NCBI GenBank assembly: GCA_963920525.1
Contig: OY986438.1
Location: 131,408,920-131,472,919 of the forward strand
DNA from: Dichetophora obliterata
Lineage: Eukaryota > Arthropoda > Insecta > Diptera > Sciomyzidae
Length of the DNA stretch: 64,000 bases
Direction of reading: 5' to 3'
The notes under the pieces were generated by a model, which did no database searches, had not been told where the DNA came from, and saw nothing but the letters and a program-made list of their open reading frames with translations. Made by a program: the position numbers and the translations under genes. Below are positions 47,121 to 58,139 of the stretch, in pieces; position 1 is the first letter of the stretch; every line of letters begins with the position of its first letter.

Positions 47121-47827
47121 GCAAAACTACCGTATCTCACGCAGATACGTTAGTTTGCCTTTGTACGAACGCAATCTCAAAAGATTTATATGTGACCAAG
47201 GTTTCGTACATCATTGGAACTTTTGCACGTTTTAAGTGAACTTTTTTGGTTTTATTTGGCCGAATCTTCTTCAATGTAAGTGCGGCATTGGAACTTTTTA
47301 GGTTTTTTAAGATCAAAGTTTTCTATATGACCTTGTTATTTATTACGTTGATTTACTATGATTTAAATATAAATTCTAAATGTTTGATAGTTTAAATCAT
47401 ACTTGATTCTGAAGAAGCCTTTAGCAGGGCCGAAATTGCAATAAAATCAGCTAATGATATTTTCCTTTTCATATTGAAAATGTTGTTGTTGTTGTTTTCT
47501 TGGAAAAAATTCGTTAGAGCAATTAATTGTTCTAAACTGACCTAAAGCTCAATAAACGATTTCAAACTATCAACAACTAGTTTTTTAAGATCTTAGTCAA
47601 GTTTTCACGGCCCATTTTGACAAAAATTTTTGTCTAAGGAGATGAGAAAATGTTTTTTTATAAGTAATTTGGTGTTCTGGCAATCTTTGGGAACAAAATC
47701 ACCACTTTCATCAGTGGAAACACTAACCTTCAACATAGCATGGCTTCATTGAAATATTTTCGGAGTCATTTATGTGTTTTTGGTGACCATAAAACGATAG
47801 TTTTGGTGCGAGATACGGCAGTTTTGC
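47121..47827. mobile_element. 707-bp MITE with GCAAAACTACCGTATCTCAC ends
   Basis: GCAAAACTACCGTATCTCAC at 47121 and 'gtgcgagatacggcagttttgc' ending at 47827 are imperfect complements. Additional 'agatacggtagt' or 'agtttgcct' words occur inside and to the right (47150, 47865-47970, 48090), so a second related copy may adjoin it. No target duplication was resolved and no ORF found. 47352-47412 also contains a repeat seen again at 59784-59870. Confidence 0.6.
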
Positions 47828-48176
47828 TTAACATTTTTTAAAATGTTATTAAACTATACAAAGGCAAATTACCGTTTTTGCTTCAGATACAGCAGTTTGC
47901 CTGAGGAAACAGCATTTACGGTAGTTTGTCTTAGCTCAGAGTTGATTTTTTTTTTCAGATACGGTAGTTCTTATGATAGAAAAATGTTGCTTAAATTGGA
48001 AAATGTGGCCAATTTTCAATGCAGAATCATAGGGGACCATCACATTGGTAGATTGACATTCTTTATCAATTTTTTTTTTTTGTCAAATACGGTAGTCTGC
48101 ATTATCATGTCAGTATATATTTGAACACAATGTATTTTTCATATTTGAAATACTAATTTTGGTATATTAGGGTTTT

Positions 48177-48970
48177 CTTATAAAGCCTTACTCAGCAAAA
48201 TTTCAACGTAATCGAATAGTCGAAAACGAAGTTACAGCATTCTGAATATTAGCACAGTGAAGTAGGTTGAAAGAAGAAAAATGTACTTAAAAGAACTTCT
48301 TCCCAGTGAACCAAAACTTCTGTTTTTGAATTCATGTATGAACGTTTTCACGTAGAAACGTTCATTTTCGGCACTCATAAATGAACTATTTTTGTATCAT
48401 TCGTAGAATTAAAATGCTTCTCAAAAATGAACCTTATTTTGTTTGGAAATGAGTTAAAAAAGAAACATAAATTGTCCTTTTTATGTTCAGACATGCATTA
48501 AAAAAAGAACGATAGAAAAGTAATTTTTCGGCACTCGGAAATGAATCCTTTTTGAATTAATCTCCGGACGAAAATTTTAAATTTAAGAAAGCAAAAAAAG
48601 AAACATTTGTCATTAATTTCTGAACTCATTTATGAACTACTCTAAATACGCAAAAATTGTTCATTTAAGATTTATTTTTAGCTTCTTAAATGATTCTTTT
48701 TGACTAAAAATAAGTTTTTTTATGAATTTTGCTAAAGAAGTACAGTTTTTATTTATGGTAAAAGTTTTCACGAATTTAATATTTTATAGCAAGCACTTTT
48801 AAGCGACAAAATAAAAAACAGTATATCCAAAAATGTTCACAAAACTCTCACCTTACGCAAAACCTTCGCTTATGGTTCAGTGGGTTCACTGTGCTAATAT
48901 TCACAATAATCGTAACTTCGTTTTCGACTAATCGATTTCGTTCAAATTGAAAAGTAAGTTTTTATAAGCC
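48177..48970. mobile_element. Inverted-repeat element (GTCGAAAACGAAGTTAC arms)
   Basis: The left arm 48177-48265 ('cgaatagtcgaaaacgaagt', 'gaatattagcacagtgaa') pairs with 48880-48970. A third, direct copy of the right arm is at 49070-49190 ('actgtaacttcgttttcgac'). The interior contains a further inverted word pair ('tgaacgttttcac' with 'gttcattt' motifs), possibly a nested element. No ORF. Confidence 0.6.
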
Positions 48971-49190
48971 GTGGTAATCTTTTTGGGCATCAGATTTTCT
49001 TGGCTCAGATCAGATTGGCTCTAGTATAAAATTTATTTAACAGAACTTTTTTACTGTGCTTCTTCACTCCATTCACAGTACTGTAACTTCGTTTTCGACA
49101 AATCGATTTAGTCCAAATTTTGCAAAATAGGGTTTTATAAGCAGTGAAATTTTATTTCTTGGCATCAGATTTCCAAAAAAACGAATAATT

Positions 49191-50185
49191 ATGGACGCTT
49201 CAGTACAAAAGTGTTGGAAAATTACAAAAAAATGAAAATTAGAGGGGTACGTTTTATTTCATGGAGAAAAAAATAGACTCCTAGATTCCTTACTTTTTTT
49301 GTCCGCTAACAGGTATAAATTTTACAAACATAATTTTTATCTCATCGGCCTACCCTAATCTATAAAAAACAAGAAATGGGAATTACCTCAGAAAAGTCTA
49401 CCGTGACCAAATAATTAAAACTTATTAAAAACTCATTATGTTATGATGTTATCTAAGAGAAACTTTTAATTTTATTAATTTAAGCAATTTATTCATAAAT
49501 TCATTTACCTTACATCGTCTAAATCGTCTACACTGTTTAAAAAATGTAGTTTTTCTTTTTGGTAAATGCTTAGTAATTGGTTTGTAAGCTTTTTTGTTTT
49601 AGTAAAAATGGAAGGCATTGGCTAGAAATAATGAAAAAATATTTGAGGCAAGGAAAGGAAAATATATTAAATTTGTTTTTAATTACATAATTACTTAAAT
49701 ACCTAATTAATTAATTACCCAATTAACCTAAAGTGAAACTTTAAGTTACGTAACACCAGTAACGTAACGGCAGATCAAAAAGCCTAATAAAAAAAACCAG
49801 ACAAGAATTTTCCTTCTAAAAAAGTTTTACATATACAAAAAGTCTTGCCCAATTCAGATAGTTTTGCAAATTTTGTAATTCAAGTCAAAAATCACTTCCG
49901 TTTTTTGTATCGTAACGCCAGCACATATTTTTGCTTATATCTTAAGATCCAAAGGGTCGTTTCTTGTCATTGTTTTAGCTTAATAACCGCTAACTACTTA
50001 ATTACTACGCAAACATAAAAAACTTTTAAAAAAATTTGATTTTTACATTAAACTTTTTTAATATTTCTTCGGTCCGTAACGCCAGTTTGGAAATGACCTA
50101 TGAGTAATTTATTTTAGATTTAACTGGAAATAACTTGTTTTGTAAAAATATAATTTTGAAAAAGAAATCAGGATAAAGCGGCCAC
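49191..50185. other. No supported gene
   Basis: AT-rich. 'gtaacgccag' or 'taacgtaacggcag' recurs at 49755, 49913 and 50075 and may be part of an unidentified repeat. Confidence 0.35.
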
Positions 50186-50600
50186 CCGAGTAAAAATATT
50201 AGCTGGCGAACAGCGGTCGAATATGGGTCGCATGACAGTACAGGCGTCGAATATGGTCCAAAACTCACCCAGAGATGCTGATGTTGATAGTATTACCATT
50301 TGTGTGTGCAATAATTTATAATATTTTTTCATTAGTTATGCCAGGCTAAAAATACATATATTTATTTTATTTCAGCATGAAGATCCAATTTTCGTTAAAA
50401 AGCTGTTAATTTTTATTGTAGAATAATCACTATTCGGCCAATGTACGGCCGCTGTACGCCCGTTGTACACCGGATATTATTTCAAAATGGCCTCTGTACG
50501 CCCGCAGTACAATCCTTGTAGGGCCAAGAAAAATATTTAAAATTAACCCATGTTCGGACGCTATTTGGCCTTAGCTAAAAAAAATTTTATTTTTACTCAA
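50186..50600. mobile_element. CCGAGTAAAAATA MITE, copy 2
   Basis: Same left end as 45828 and a diverged right end ('tttttactcaa'). It shares 'acagcggtcgaa', 'tgtacggccgctgtacgccc' and 'aggcctta/ggccttagctaaaa' blocks. The flanking tetramers do not match, so this copy is older or rearranged. Confidence 0.65.
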
Positions 50601-50744
50601 GCATTTGACATTTAAAAGTAGGAGTACAATTAGCAAAATTAATTCATTTGTAATCTAATAAATTATTAGATGAATTTAATTGCGATGTATGAACTTGTTC
50701 AATATAGTTCAGATGAATGAGTACCAAAATGTGTGAAATCATAT

Positions 50745-50905
50745 ACGACTTTAAACAGTGAGTTAGTGGATCACAGCTTAATCACTCAAAGACTACTGAA
50801 GAGGAAATGTAGCGATTTCCGAAACAGACTGTCTAGTCAGCTAAGTTATTGACTCTTACTTACTTGATCTAAAGCTCGCAATTAAATTCATGTAATTAGC
50901 AAAAT
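50745..50905. repeat. Dispersed repeat, inverted copy of 46735-46880
   Basis: Reverse complement shares 'gagctttagatcaagtaag', 'tttcggaaatcgct' and 'catttcctcttcagtagtc' with 46735-46880. No coding potential. Confidence 0.6.
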
Positions 50906-50934
50906 TGTTATATTGCACGTCCTGGTTATTTTTT

Positions 50935-51317
50935 AAAGATCAAAAACCAAGGCATGCGCCTTATACAAACACGGTTTGGTTTTTGACCTGAAAGGAAAGG
51001 GATAGATTATTGAGAGGAACTGATTGGAACCATACGTAAATTATTGATTAGTCGAAACAACCGTGAAAGACAATTTGAATTGCTTTTAACAAAGTCTGGT
51101 GTTATGCCTTAACCTCGGCAAGCACTTTCAGCCCATAGTTGTTCGTTCTTTAATTCCACATTTTCCAAAATTTAGTTGTGGATTTTTAGTTTTCCATAAT
51201 TCTTATATATAGGAAAGAACAAAGAAAGTGAAAAGAACCATGCCCGAACCCGGATTCGAACCAGGGACCTCTGGGTTGATAGTCTAGCACATTCTCCACT
51301 AGACTTTAAAGGCCGAC
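50935..51317 (-). mobile_element. tRNA-derived SINE, copy B
   Basis: The same family and orientation as 31611-31973. The B-box GGTTCGAATCCGGG lies near 51250 on the minus strand, the A-box region ('gtctagtggagaatgtgct') near 51290, and a body of about 300 bp follows. The 67-aa minus-strand ORF over the head is incidental. Confidence 0.75.
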
Positions 51318-53681
51318 GAACGGCTAACGAACATAATTTATTAAACAAGGAATATTTTTTGTAATTATTTTTCAAAATATTGAAAGACCGAATTATGTAA
51401 GGTATACCCTTTATATTATGTTATGTATTATATTATGTACCCTTTTTCGGTTAAACGTCATGATTATGTTAGTCTGTACGTTTGAAATTGTTTTTTCGTA
51501 TAATATAGATACACAAAATGTGAGAAACTTAAAAAAATTATATAAATAATAAAATGAAATGAAAATGTTCAAATAAACAAAACTGGAACTTCGATTATTA
51601 ATGAAGTTCTGCGTTTACTATTATTAATTTTTAGCATTTTTCACTTATTTTGAAAACTTGCTGAAAAGCAAAAACCATAAGCTTAAAAACATTCGCTGAG
51701 CTACCAGTAAAATTCAAATAAAGTGTTAATTAAATTATTTTTAATGATTAATTTCAGCTTTCGTTAGGAATTACTTATTATTCATTTAGAAACTCATGTT
51801 TTAAAATTTCATGATATTCATTTCAATAATCTATTTTAAAGAAAAAAGAAATATTATGGTACAAAAACAAGCTTAAAAAATGTGAAAGCCTATTAAATGA
51901 AAAAATTGTTATTAAAAAACGATTAAAGTTATCTCCTTAAAAATTTGGTTTGTGAAGATTCCGAACCGTTGGCTTATACATAATTCAGTTGTGAAAAAAA
52001 AAATTGTACCACGACATTTTTCCTCCTAAAATTGAAGATTTAAAGAGCATCATCTGTGATTGCTTTCAAAACTTGTTGATTATTCAACAAAATTTCTATT
52101 ACTTTTAAAAAATTCATCTTCTAAGAATGTAGCAAACGATTTGCTTAACTTTTATTCGTGAAGAGTTCTGAACGTTTACTATTTTTCAGAAGCTTGTGAT
52201 ATTTAAAAAATAAAAAAAAAATTAAATATCTTGCAGCTTTTTACTTAATTTTCAAGATTTTTTGTTATATTTTTTTTAAAATATTTTGTCTTAGAAAGAG
52301 CCAATTCCAAAATCTTTTTAGCTATACTCTTGAAAATATTGATTTTGATATTATATTGCTAAAATACTCAGTTCATCTCTGATGAAATGGCGAAAAAGTC
52401 TTTGAATCACTACTTGCATAAAACTTTTATATCACATTGTATCAGTAACTATATTTATTAGAGTAAAGCACGTCTCCATGAAATTTACTAGAACACAAAA
52501 TGTATGCACAATAGTTCAAATGATTGATCAATAGATTAATAACATTTAATCCAAAATTATTTTTTTTTCTCTTTCCTACAGCTCATCTTCAAATTGTCAC
52601 GAACTTTACCTTTAAGTGTGTCTTTGTCTTTGTCTTTGAAATCAAAAAGAGTCAAAATCAGTTTTTATATCCAAGTTTATAAACCGTTATGTTAACTATG
52701 CTGGAGGCACAACACTTCACTTTGCCACTAAGAGTTCAACTGACAGTGTAGGCAATTTTCTTTTGAGGTTTTTACTGTGAGTTAATCGAACGTACGTTCG
52801 ATCAAGCATCGATCGAACAAACTAACGTTATTCGAATTTCTTTCTTACTGCTAATCAGCTTTCTTTAATTTCTTTCTTTCATTCTTTTTTTCCTTGCTAA
52901 TTATTACCTCTTTCTTGGGGATTTATTTTTTGTTTTTACAATGTACGCGTATCTTCTGCTTTTCTGCTGTTGTGACGACTACTATCTTGATGTACTCTGC
53001 TTCTATAACGGTTATTTTATCTCGCTTTTCTTATTATTATTGTATCTTAACAATATTTATTAACACGCTATTTGTAACCCGCACACAACTGGCTCACACG
53101 ACGTACCGTCTTAAACTGATCGTCAGCTGTAGCTTCAGTTACCAGCATACGTATTCTTTTAGTCAAACCATGTAACTTGTACATGTTCCAAGTTCAGGCA
53201 CGGCTTGGTTTTGACCATGTTCGATCTTCTTTCTTTGACTTGAACACGTTTTGAGCCAAACTATGTTATTGTGCTTAGCATGGAGTTTGTCGTCTTTGTA
53301 TTGCTAAAGAACTCTTTTAGCAACTTTTGATCGTTTTGTTTTTGCGGTTGTTGGTGTTTTAATATAAACGTTGTTATTATGGCTTTTATCGTTAATGTGC
53401 GTGTTTTACTGTTAAGTGCTCTTTAAGTTCAAACAAGTCAAGCCAGTGGTCAGTCAGACCAGGCAAACTTTTTAGTGCCGCTCTATTGTGCATGTGTAAA
53501 GTAGTTTAGATGAGCTTAGATAAATGAGTTAAGAAATTTATTTCAATATTTATATCTTGCAAAGCTTTTCATTGAGCTTCTGCAAAGATACCATCCAAGA
53601 AAAAGTAGATAAAAGAACTAGAATATTTATTACGATACTTGGTTTTTTCTAAGCATCGGAATCAATATATAATTTAAATAA
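51318..53681. other. No supported gene; 52560-53520 less repetitive
   Basis: 51318-52560 is AT-rich without features. 52560-53520 is of higher complexity and carries a 93-aa plus-strand ORF (52894-53175) that is hydrophobic and Tyr/Ser-rich but has no recognisable domain. It includes GTTCGATCAAGCATCGATCG-like words near 52797. It might be UTR or regulatory DNA of a gene not visible here. Confidence 0.35.
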
Positions 53682-55164
53682 TCTATATGAATAAAAATCA
53701 AATGTCGTTCGTTGGTAATTGTATCAGTTGAGAACGGCTGGTTCGATTTGGATATTATTTTTTTTAAAATGTTCGTAATAGTCCAACTTAGGTTTTTAAG
53801 GAAAGAAAAATTGACCACGCCCACTTTTACGCCAACTTTTTTGATTTATCTAAAATCGGAAAACGGCTACACTGATTTGGCTAGTTTATTTTTTAAATGT
53901 TCGTAGTAATCCATTTTAAGTTTTTACTGAAGAAAAATTTACCACTCCCACTTTAACGCCCACTTTTTTTATATATCTAAAATCGCAGAACGCCTGCGCC
54001 GATTCGGCTAACTTTTTTAAAATGTTTGTAATAGTCTACAAAAGTTTTTTACAGAAAGAAAAAATGGGCGTTGGACAAGGGGGCGTGGCACTCTCATACA
54101 AACCAAATTTGCGATATCGAATAGCTTTTTTAGTTATAGACCGCACAGTCTCGGAATTCAGTATTCGAACTCAATTTACACATGAAGTTTAACTGATAAC
54201 ATTTTATGGTGTTGGGAAAGGGGGCGTGGCACCTCCCATGCAACCCAAATTTCAGATATCGAATATCTTTTGAGTTATAGTTCGCATAGCCATGGAATTT
54301 GGTATTCGATCACAATTTACACGTGCTGTTTTACTGATAAAATGTTATGGGCGTTGGGAAAGGGGCGTGGAACCTCCCTTACAACCCAAATTTAATATTT
54401 TGAATAGCTTTTTCGTAAAATTCACACAGCCCCGGAATTCAGTATTTGACGGCAATTTACACGTGCTGTTTTACTGATAACATTTTCTAGGCGTTGGACA
54501 AGGGGGTGGCTCCTCCATGCAACCAAAATTTGCGATATCAGATAGCTTTGGAGCTGAAGACCTCTACAGCCTCGGTATTCAAGCACAATTTACACATACC
54601 GTTTTACTGATAACATTTTATGGATGTAGTACAAGGGGCACAGCCTCTTAATTCGGTATTCTACCACAATTTACATACGCCATTCAGGGGGCGTGGCACC
54701 TCCCATACAATCCAAATTTGCGATTTGCGATATCGAATAGCTTTGGAGTTATAGGCCGCACAGCCTTAGACTTCATTATTCTACCACGATTTACACATGA
54801 CGTTTCACTAATCAAATTTTATGGGCGTTAAACAAAGGGGCGTGGCACCTCTCATTCAACCCAAAACTTTGCGATATCGAATATCTTTGGAAGCATAGAT
54901 CGTGCAGCCTCGGAATTCGGAATTCGGTATTCGACCGCAATTTATACGTGCCGTTTCACTGATCAAATTTTATCGGCGTTGTAAAATGGTAAGTGACACC
55001 TTCCATACAGCCCAAATTTGCTATATCGAATTGCTTTGGAGTTATAGGTCGCACAGCCTCGGAACTCAGTATTCGAACTCAATTTACACATGCAGGTTCA
55101 CTGATAACATTTTATGGAAATTTGGCAACGGGGGCTTGGCAGCAACGCGATGGGTTCCAGCTAG
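53682..55164 (+). mobile_element. Helitron-like non-autonomous element with 141-bp internal repeats, copy 2
   Basis: Starts TCTATATGAATAAAAATC and ends GGGTTCCAGCTAG before T, matching the TC...CTAG rule. 53710-54060 has about three units of ~125 bp ('ccacgcccactttta', 'tctaaaatcg.a.aacg', 'gatttggcta'). 54060-55150 has about eight units of ~141 bp: for example, the 'ggaattcagtattcg' landmark occurs at 54152, 54293 and 54434. ORFs inside are products of the repeat. No Rep/helicase is encoded. Confidence 0.7.
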
Positions 55165-55344
55165 TTAAAAATAGATTTTAAAAACTCCTTTATATTTTAA
55201 GCAAAGATTAGAACATATAATTAAATAAAATTGATATATGTTCATTATTGGTATTTTTCTATCATTGGTAAGTTTTGTCTGCAAAAATATTAAATATTGA
55301 TTACGAATAATTTTTAAATATGGCCTAACAAAAAAAAAATGCCA

Positions 55345-55870
55345 AAAATTGACTATTCGAGGGCAACGAAAGGGCGGACTGCCTTGCCAAAAGAGGAGCG
55401 TCTCAAACTCTTATAGAACCTGAACCATTCTGTAGCTTAACAAAAGGCTACATTCTAGAAAAAATTAGAATATAGGAATATAAGAAATTTCAGTGCCACT
55501 GGAACAGCACTAATGGACAAGGGCAATCTAAGAAATTTTTAACACCAAGTAAAGCAAAATCCAAAGATTTACTCAAGCTTACTAAAGCAGACCTTAGAAT
55601 TCTCACCAGTTTCTTCACAGGTCACTACTGCTCACTCAAATACCATCTTAAAAAGATGGGTCTTTCTGAATCAGACGTCTGCATACTATGCGAGGAGGAA
55701 GAAGAAACTACCAAAAATATTCTATGTGAATGTCGACCAAGCCAGAGATAGTGCTAAAATATATATACAAAGCCTAAATCTGGAGTGTTAATTAAGGGCA
55801 TGCACAATAGATCCTGTGGGTCGCGGTGCACATGGGCCCACTATAAACTAACTAACTAACCAACTAATGA
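55345..55870 (+). pseudogene. 5'-truncated non-LTR retrotransposon: RNase H tail and Cys/His domain
   Basis: One plus-strand frame reads GNERADCLAKRGAS (the RNase H fourth catalytic region), PEPFCSLTKGYILEKIRI, a single stop, then SKKFLTPSKAKSK, LTKADLRILTSFFTGHYC, LKYHLKKMGL and the terminal CILCEEEEETTKNILCEC motif. Only the last ~130 residues of ORF2 remain. A 3' UTR follows and ends in an ACTAACTAACTAACCAACTA tail. Its orientation is opposite to the two LINEs to its right. Confidence 0.85.
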
Positions 55871-56126
55871 AATAATGCTCTTGATGAACAAAGGGATTAT
55901 GGAAATTTTGATTTGTCGAAAGTTGCTTATCAAAGTTGCTTATTTACCAAAATTTCATTCATATTTTCTGCTATAAAAAATAAAACCTTTGTTCAACAGG
56001 AGGACAGTTATGTATTGACCCTTTCAATACCAGCATTCTTAAAACTTGTTAGAATTTATTATATTTTTCATCACTGGTTAATTATGATATGGCAATAGGA
56101 AAATGTATAAAAGTAAATGTATAAAG
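55871..56126. other. Short spacer between LINE fragments
   Basis: AT-rich; a 61-aa ORF (55913-56098) has no recognised domain. Confidence 0.3.
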
Positions 56127-57840
56127 GTTAGGTTAGGTTATGGTGGCTGAGCCGATAGACGACTCATACACTTAGGCCAGTGCAGGCCCGTTGTGATACC
56201 ACATGATCTCTTTAAAAACCTAATAGAGATTTTCTTCTCAAACCAGTTCGAGCGGATAATGAATTTGAGGATATGCTTGATTTCCAGGCATGAGACTTCG
56301 GTAAGTCCATTTAAAAAGGGAAGGCGCAGAGTTGCCATTCTCCTTTTAGCTAGAGCCGGACATTCGCAGAGGAGGTGCTGAACGTTTTCTACCTCCTCCT
56401 CCTCACATCTGCAGCTTCTGCAGAAATCGTTTGATGCAACTCCCAACCGAAGGGCATGCGCTCCAATCAGGCAGTGACCCGTTAGGATTCCTACTATTTT
56501 TGACAGGTTTACCCTGCTTAACTCAAGCAGTGAGTTGGTACGTTTTAAGTCGTAGGTAGGCCATGTTAGCTTAGTTATCCTACATGTATCAACTGTTCTT
56601 GCACTGGAGTTTATAGGAGGAAATGGGTATACCAATAAAGTCCTCATTTAAGAGGGTGTTAGAGGTCGTACCCTTCCTTGCCAATTCGTCGGCCAAATTG
56701 TTGCCCTCGATATCCCTGTGTCCGGGTACCCATATGAGGTGAATCCTGAGTAGCCTTGCCATCCCGTTAAGAGATTTGCGGCACTCAGTGAAAGTTTTAG
56801 AGTTGTCAATATTTGAGTTCAGTGCTTTCAGTGCAGCTTGGCTATCTGAAAAGATGGAAATACTTTTTCCTTCAAGGTCTTTTTGACCTAGAATCCTAGT
56901 GGTTTCGTGAATAACTATCATTTCCGCTTGGTAGACACTACAATAGTTAGGAAGTCTAAACGACGCTTCGATTTCGAGATCCTGGGAGTAGATACCTCCC
57001 CCTACTTGTTCTCGATGTTTGGATCCATCTGTGAAGATTTTTATGGCGGAGGTTTTAAGGGGGATTTTGTTTGCCCAGTCTAGCCGTGAAGGGATGAAAA
57101 CTGCATAGTTCTTTTTAAGATTTAAGCACGGCACACAGTAGTCTGTTTTGTCGGGTGCAGACGAGTTCAGAATAATTGTGTGGCCGCAGTTGTTACCTAT
57201 CCAATTACCAGATTCTCTAAGTCTCAGGGCTGCTGTGTTGGCACATTCCCTGGCAAAGATATCGAGAGGAGGAAGGTGAAGCATGACATTGAGGGCGCTA
57301 GTTGGTGTTGAGGACAGTGCCCCCGTAATACAAAGACCTGCGCTTCTTGGCACCTTTGCAAACTTCTGAAGTGCGGTTGCCTTATCAAGGGCCCTCCACC
57401 ATACCAGTGAACCATACATTAGTATGGGGCGGACAATTGCTGTATAAATCCAGCGTACTATTTTGGGGGAGAAACCCCATTTTTTACCTATAGCTTTTTT
57501 ACAGGCAAATAGTGCTATGTTTGCCTTTTTAACACGTTCCTTAATGTTAACATTCCAGATAAGCTTCTTATCCAGAATAACTCCTAGGTATTTCGTGCTG
57601 TCGCTAAAGAGCAACCTCGTACCGTTCAGACGCAGAGGTTCTAAGTTGGGGGTTTTATATTTCCTAGTGAAAAGAATGAGATCTGTTTTCTCGGGGTTTA
57701 CACTTAAACCACACGAGAGAATTAAGAGTGCTCTCTCCATGAGTTGACAGAGAGTCTGGGGAAACTTTCCGTTAAAAATGATTGCAATATCATCTGCATA
57801 AGCAACAACCCTGTAGCCTTCCCCCTCCATGATACGCAAC
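56127..57840 (-). pseudogene. 5'-truncated non-LTR retrotransposon: RT 3' part, RNase H, Cys/His domain
   Basis: A minus-strand ORF2 remnant. The 416-codon frame (57839-56589) starts inside the reverse transcriptase just before the catalytic VVAYADDIAI (residues 11-20). It continues through KYLGVILD and WIYTAIVRPILMYGSLVWW, then a complete RNase H with D271 (FTDGSK), E306 (YQAEMIVI), D332 (FSDSQAA) and D384 (LADELARKG) plus WVPGHR. A one-base shift near 56620 moves reading into a second frame (56647-56138) with GHCLIGAHALRLG and CRSCRCEEEEVENVQHLLCEC. 5' truncation at 57840 is abrupt. The 3' end is CCTAACCTAACCTTT-like. Apart from truncation and the single shift it is well kept, so it is fairly young. 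LOA/I-like lineage (inference). Confidence 0.9.
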
Positions 57841-58139
57841 AGAATATACAGAAGGTAACAGAAGGTATAAAAGAAACGACAAAAAAAAAGAGTAAAGAGC
57901 TAGTTCTCTTTCCGTCTTCTTAATCTTTTCTTAATTCTTTAATTTAATCTATTTTTATATTTTCCCATTTTTAACATTTTCCTTCTTTTTTTATTCACAA
58001 ATTTTATATATATAATTTTATTAATACTATTCTGTTAATTTTCATATACTTAAGGCAACACAATAAATATATGTATAAACGCATATAATATTTACCGTTC
58101 AAAATAACACAAACTTCTTCAATTGACAATAAAATCTTT
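57841..58139. other. AT-rich spacer
   Basis: Contains a T-rich tract (57900-58030) and no gene; it may include the 3' UTR of the LINE at 58140-59690. Confidence 0.35.

Noticed and set aside
51228..51317. tRNA gene
   Set aside because: Same as above; head of SINE copy B.
52894..53175. 93-aa plus-strand ORF as a gene
   Set aside because: Hydrophobic with no domain, no splice or start context; cannot be told from chance.
57224..57747. ORFs overlapping the LINE
   Set aside because: Shadows of the RT/RNase H frame on the minus strand.
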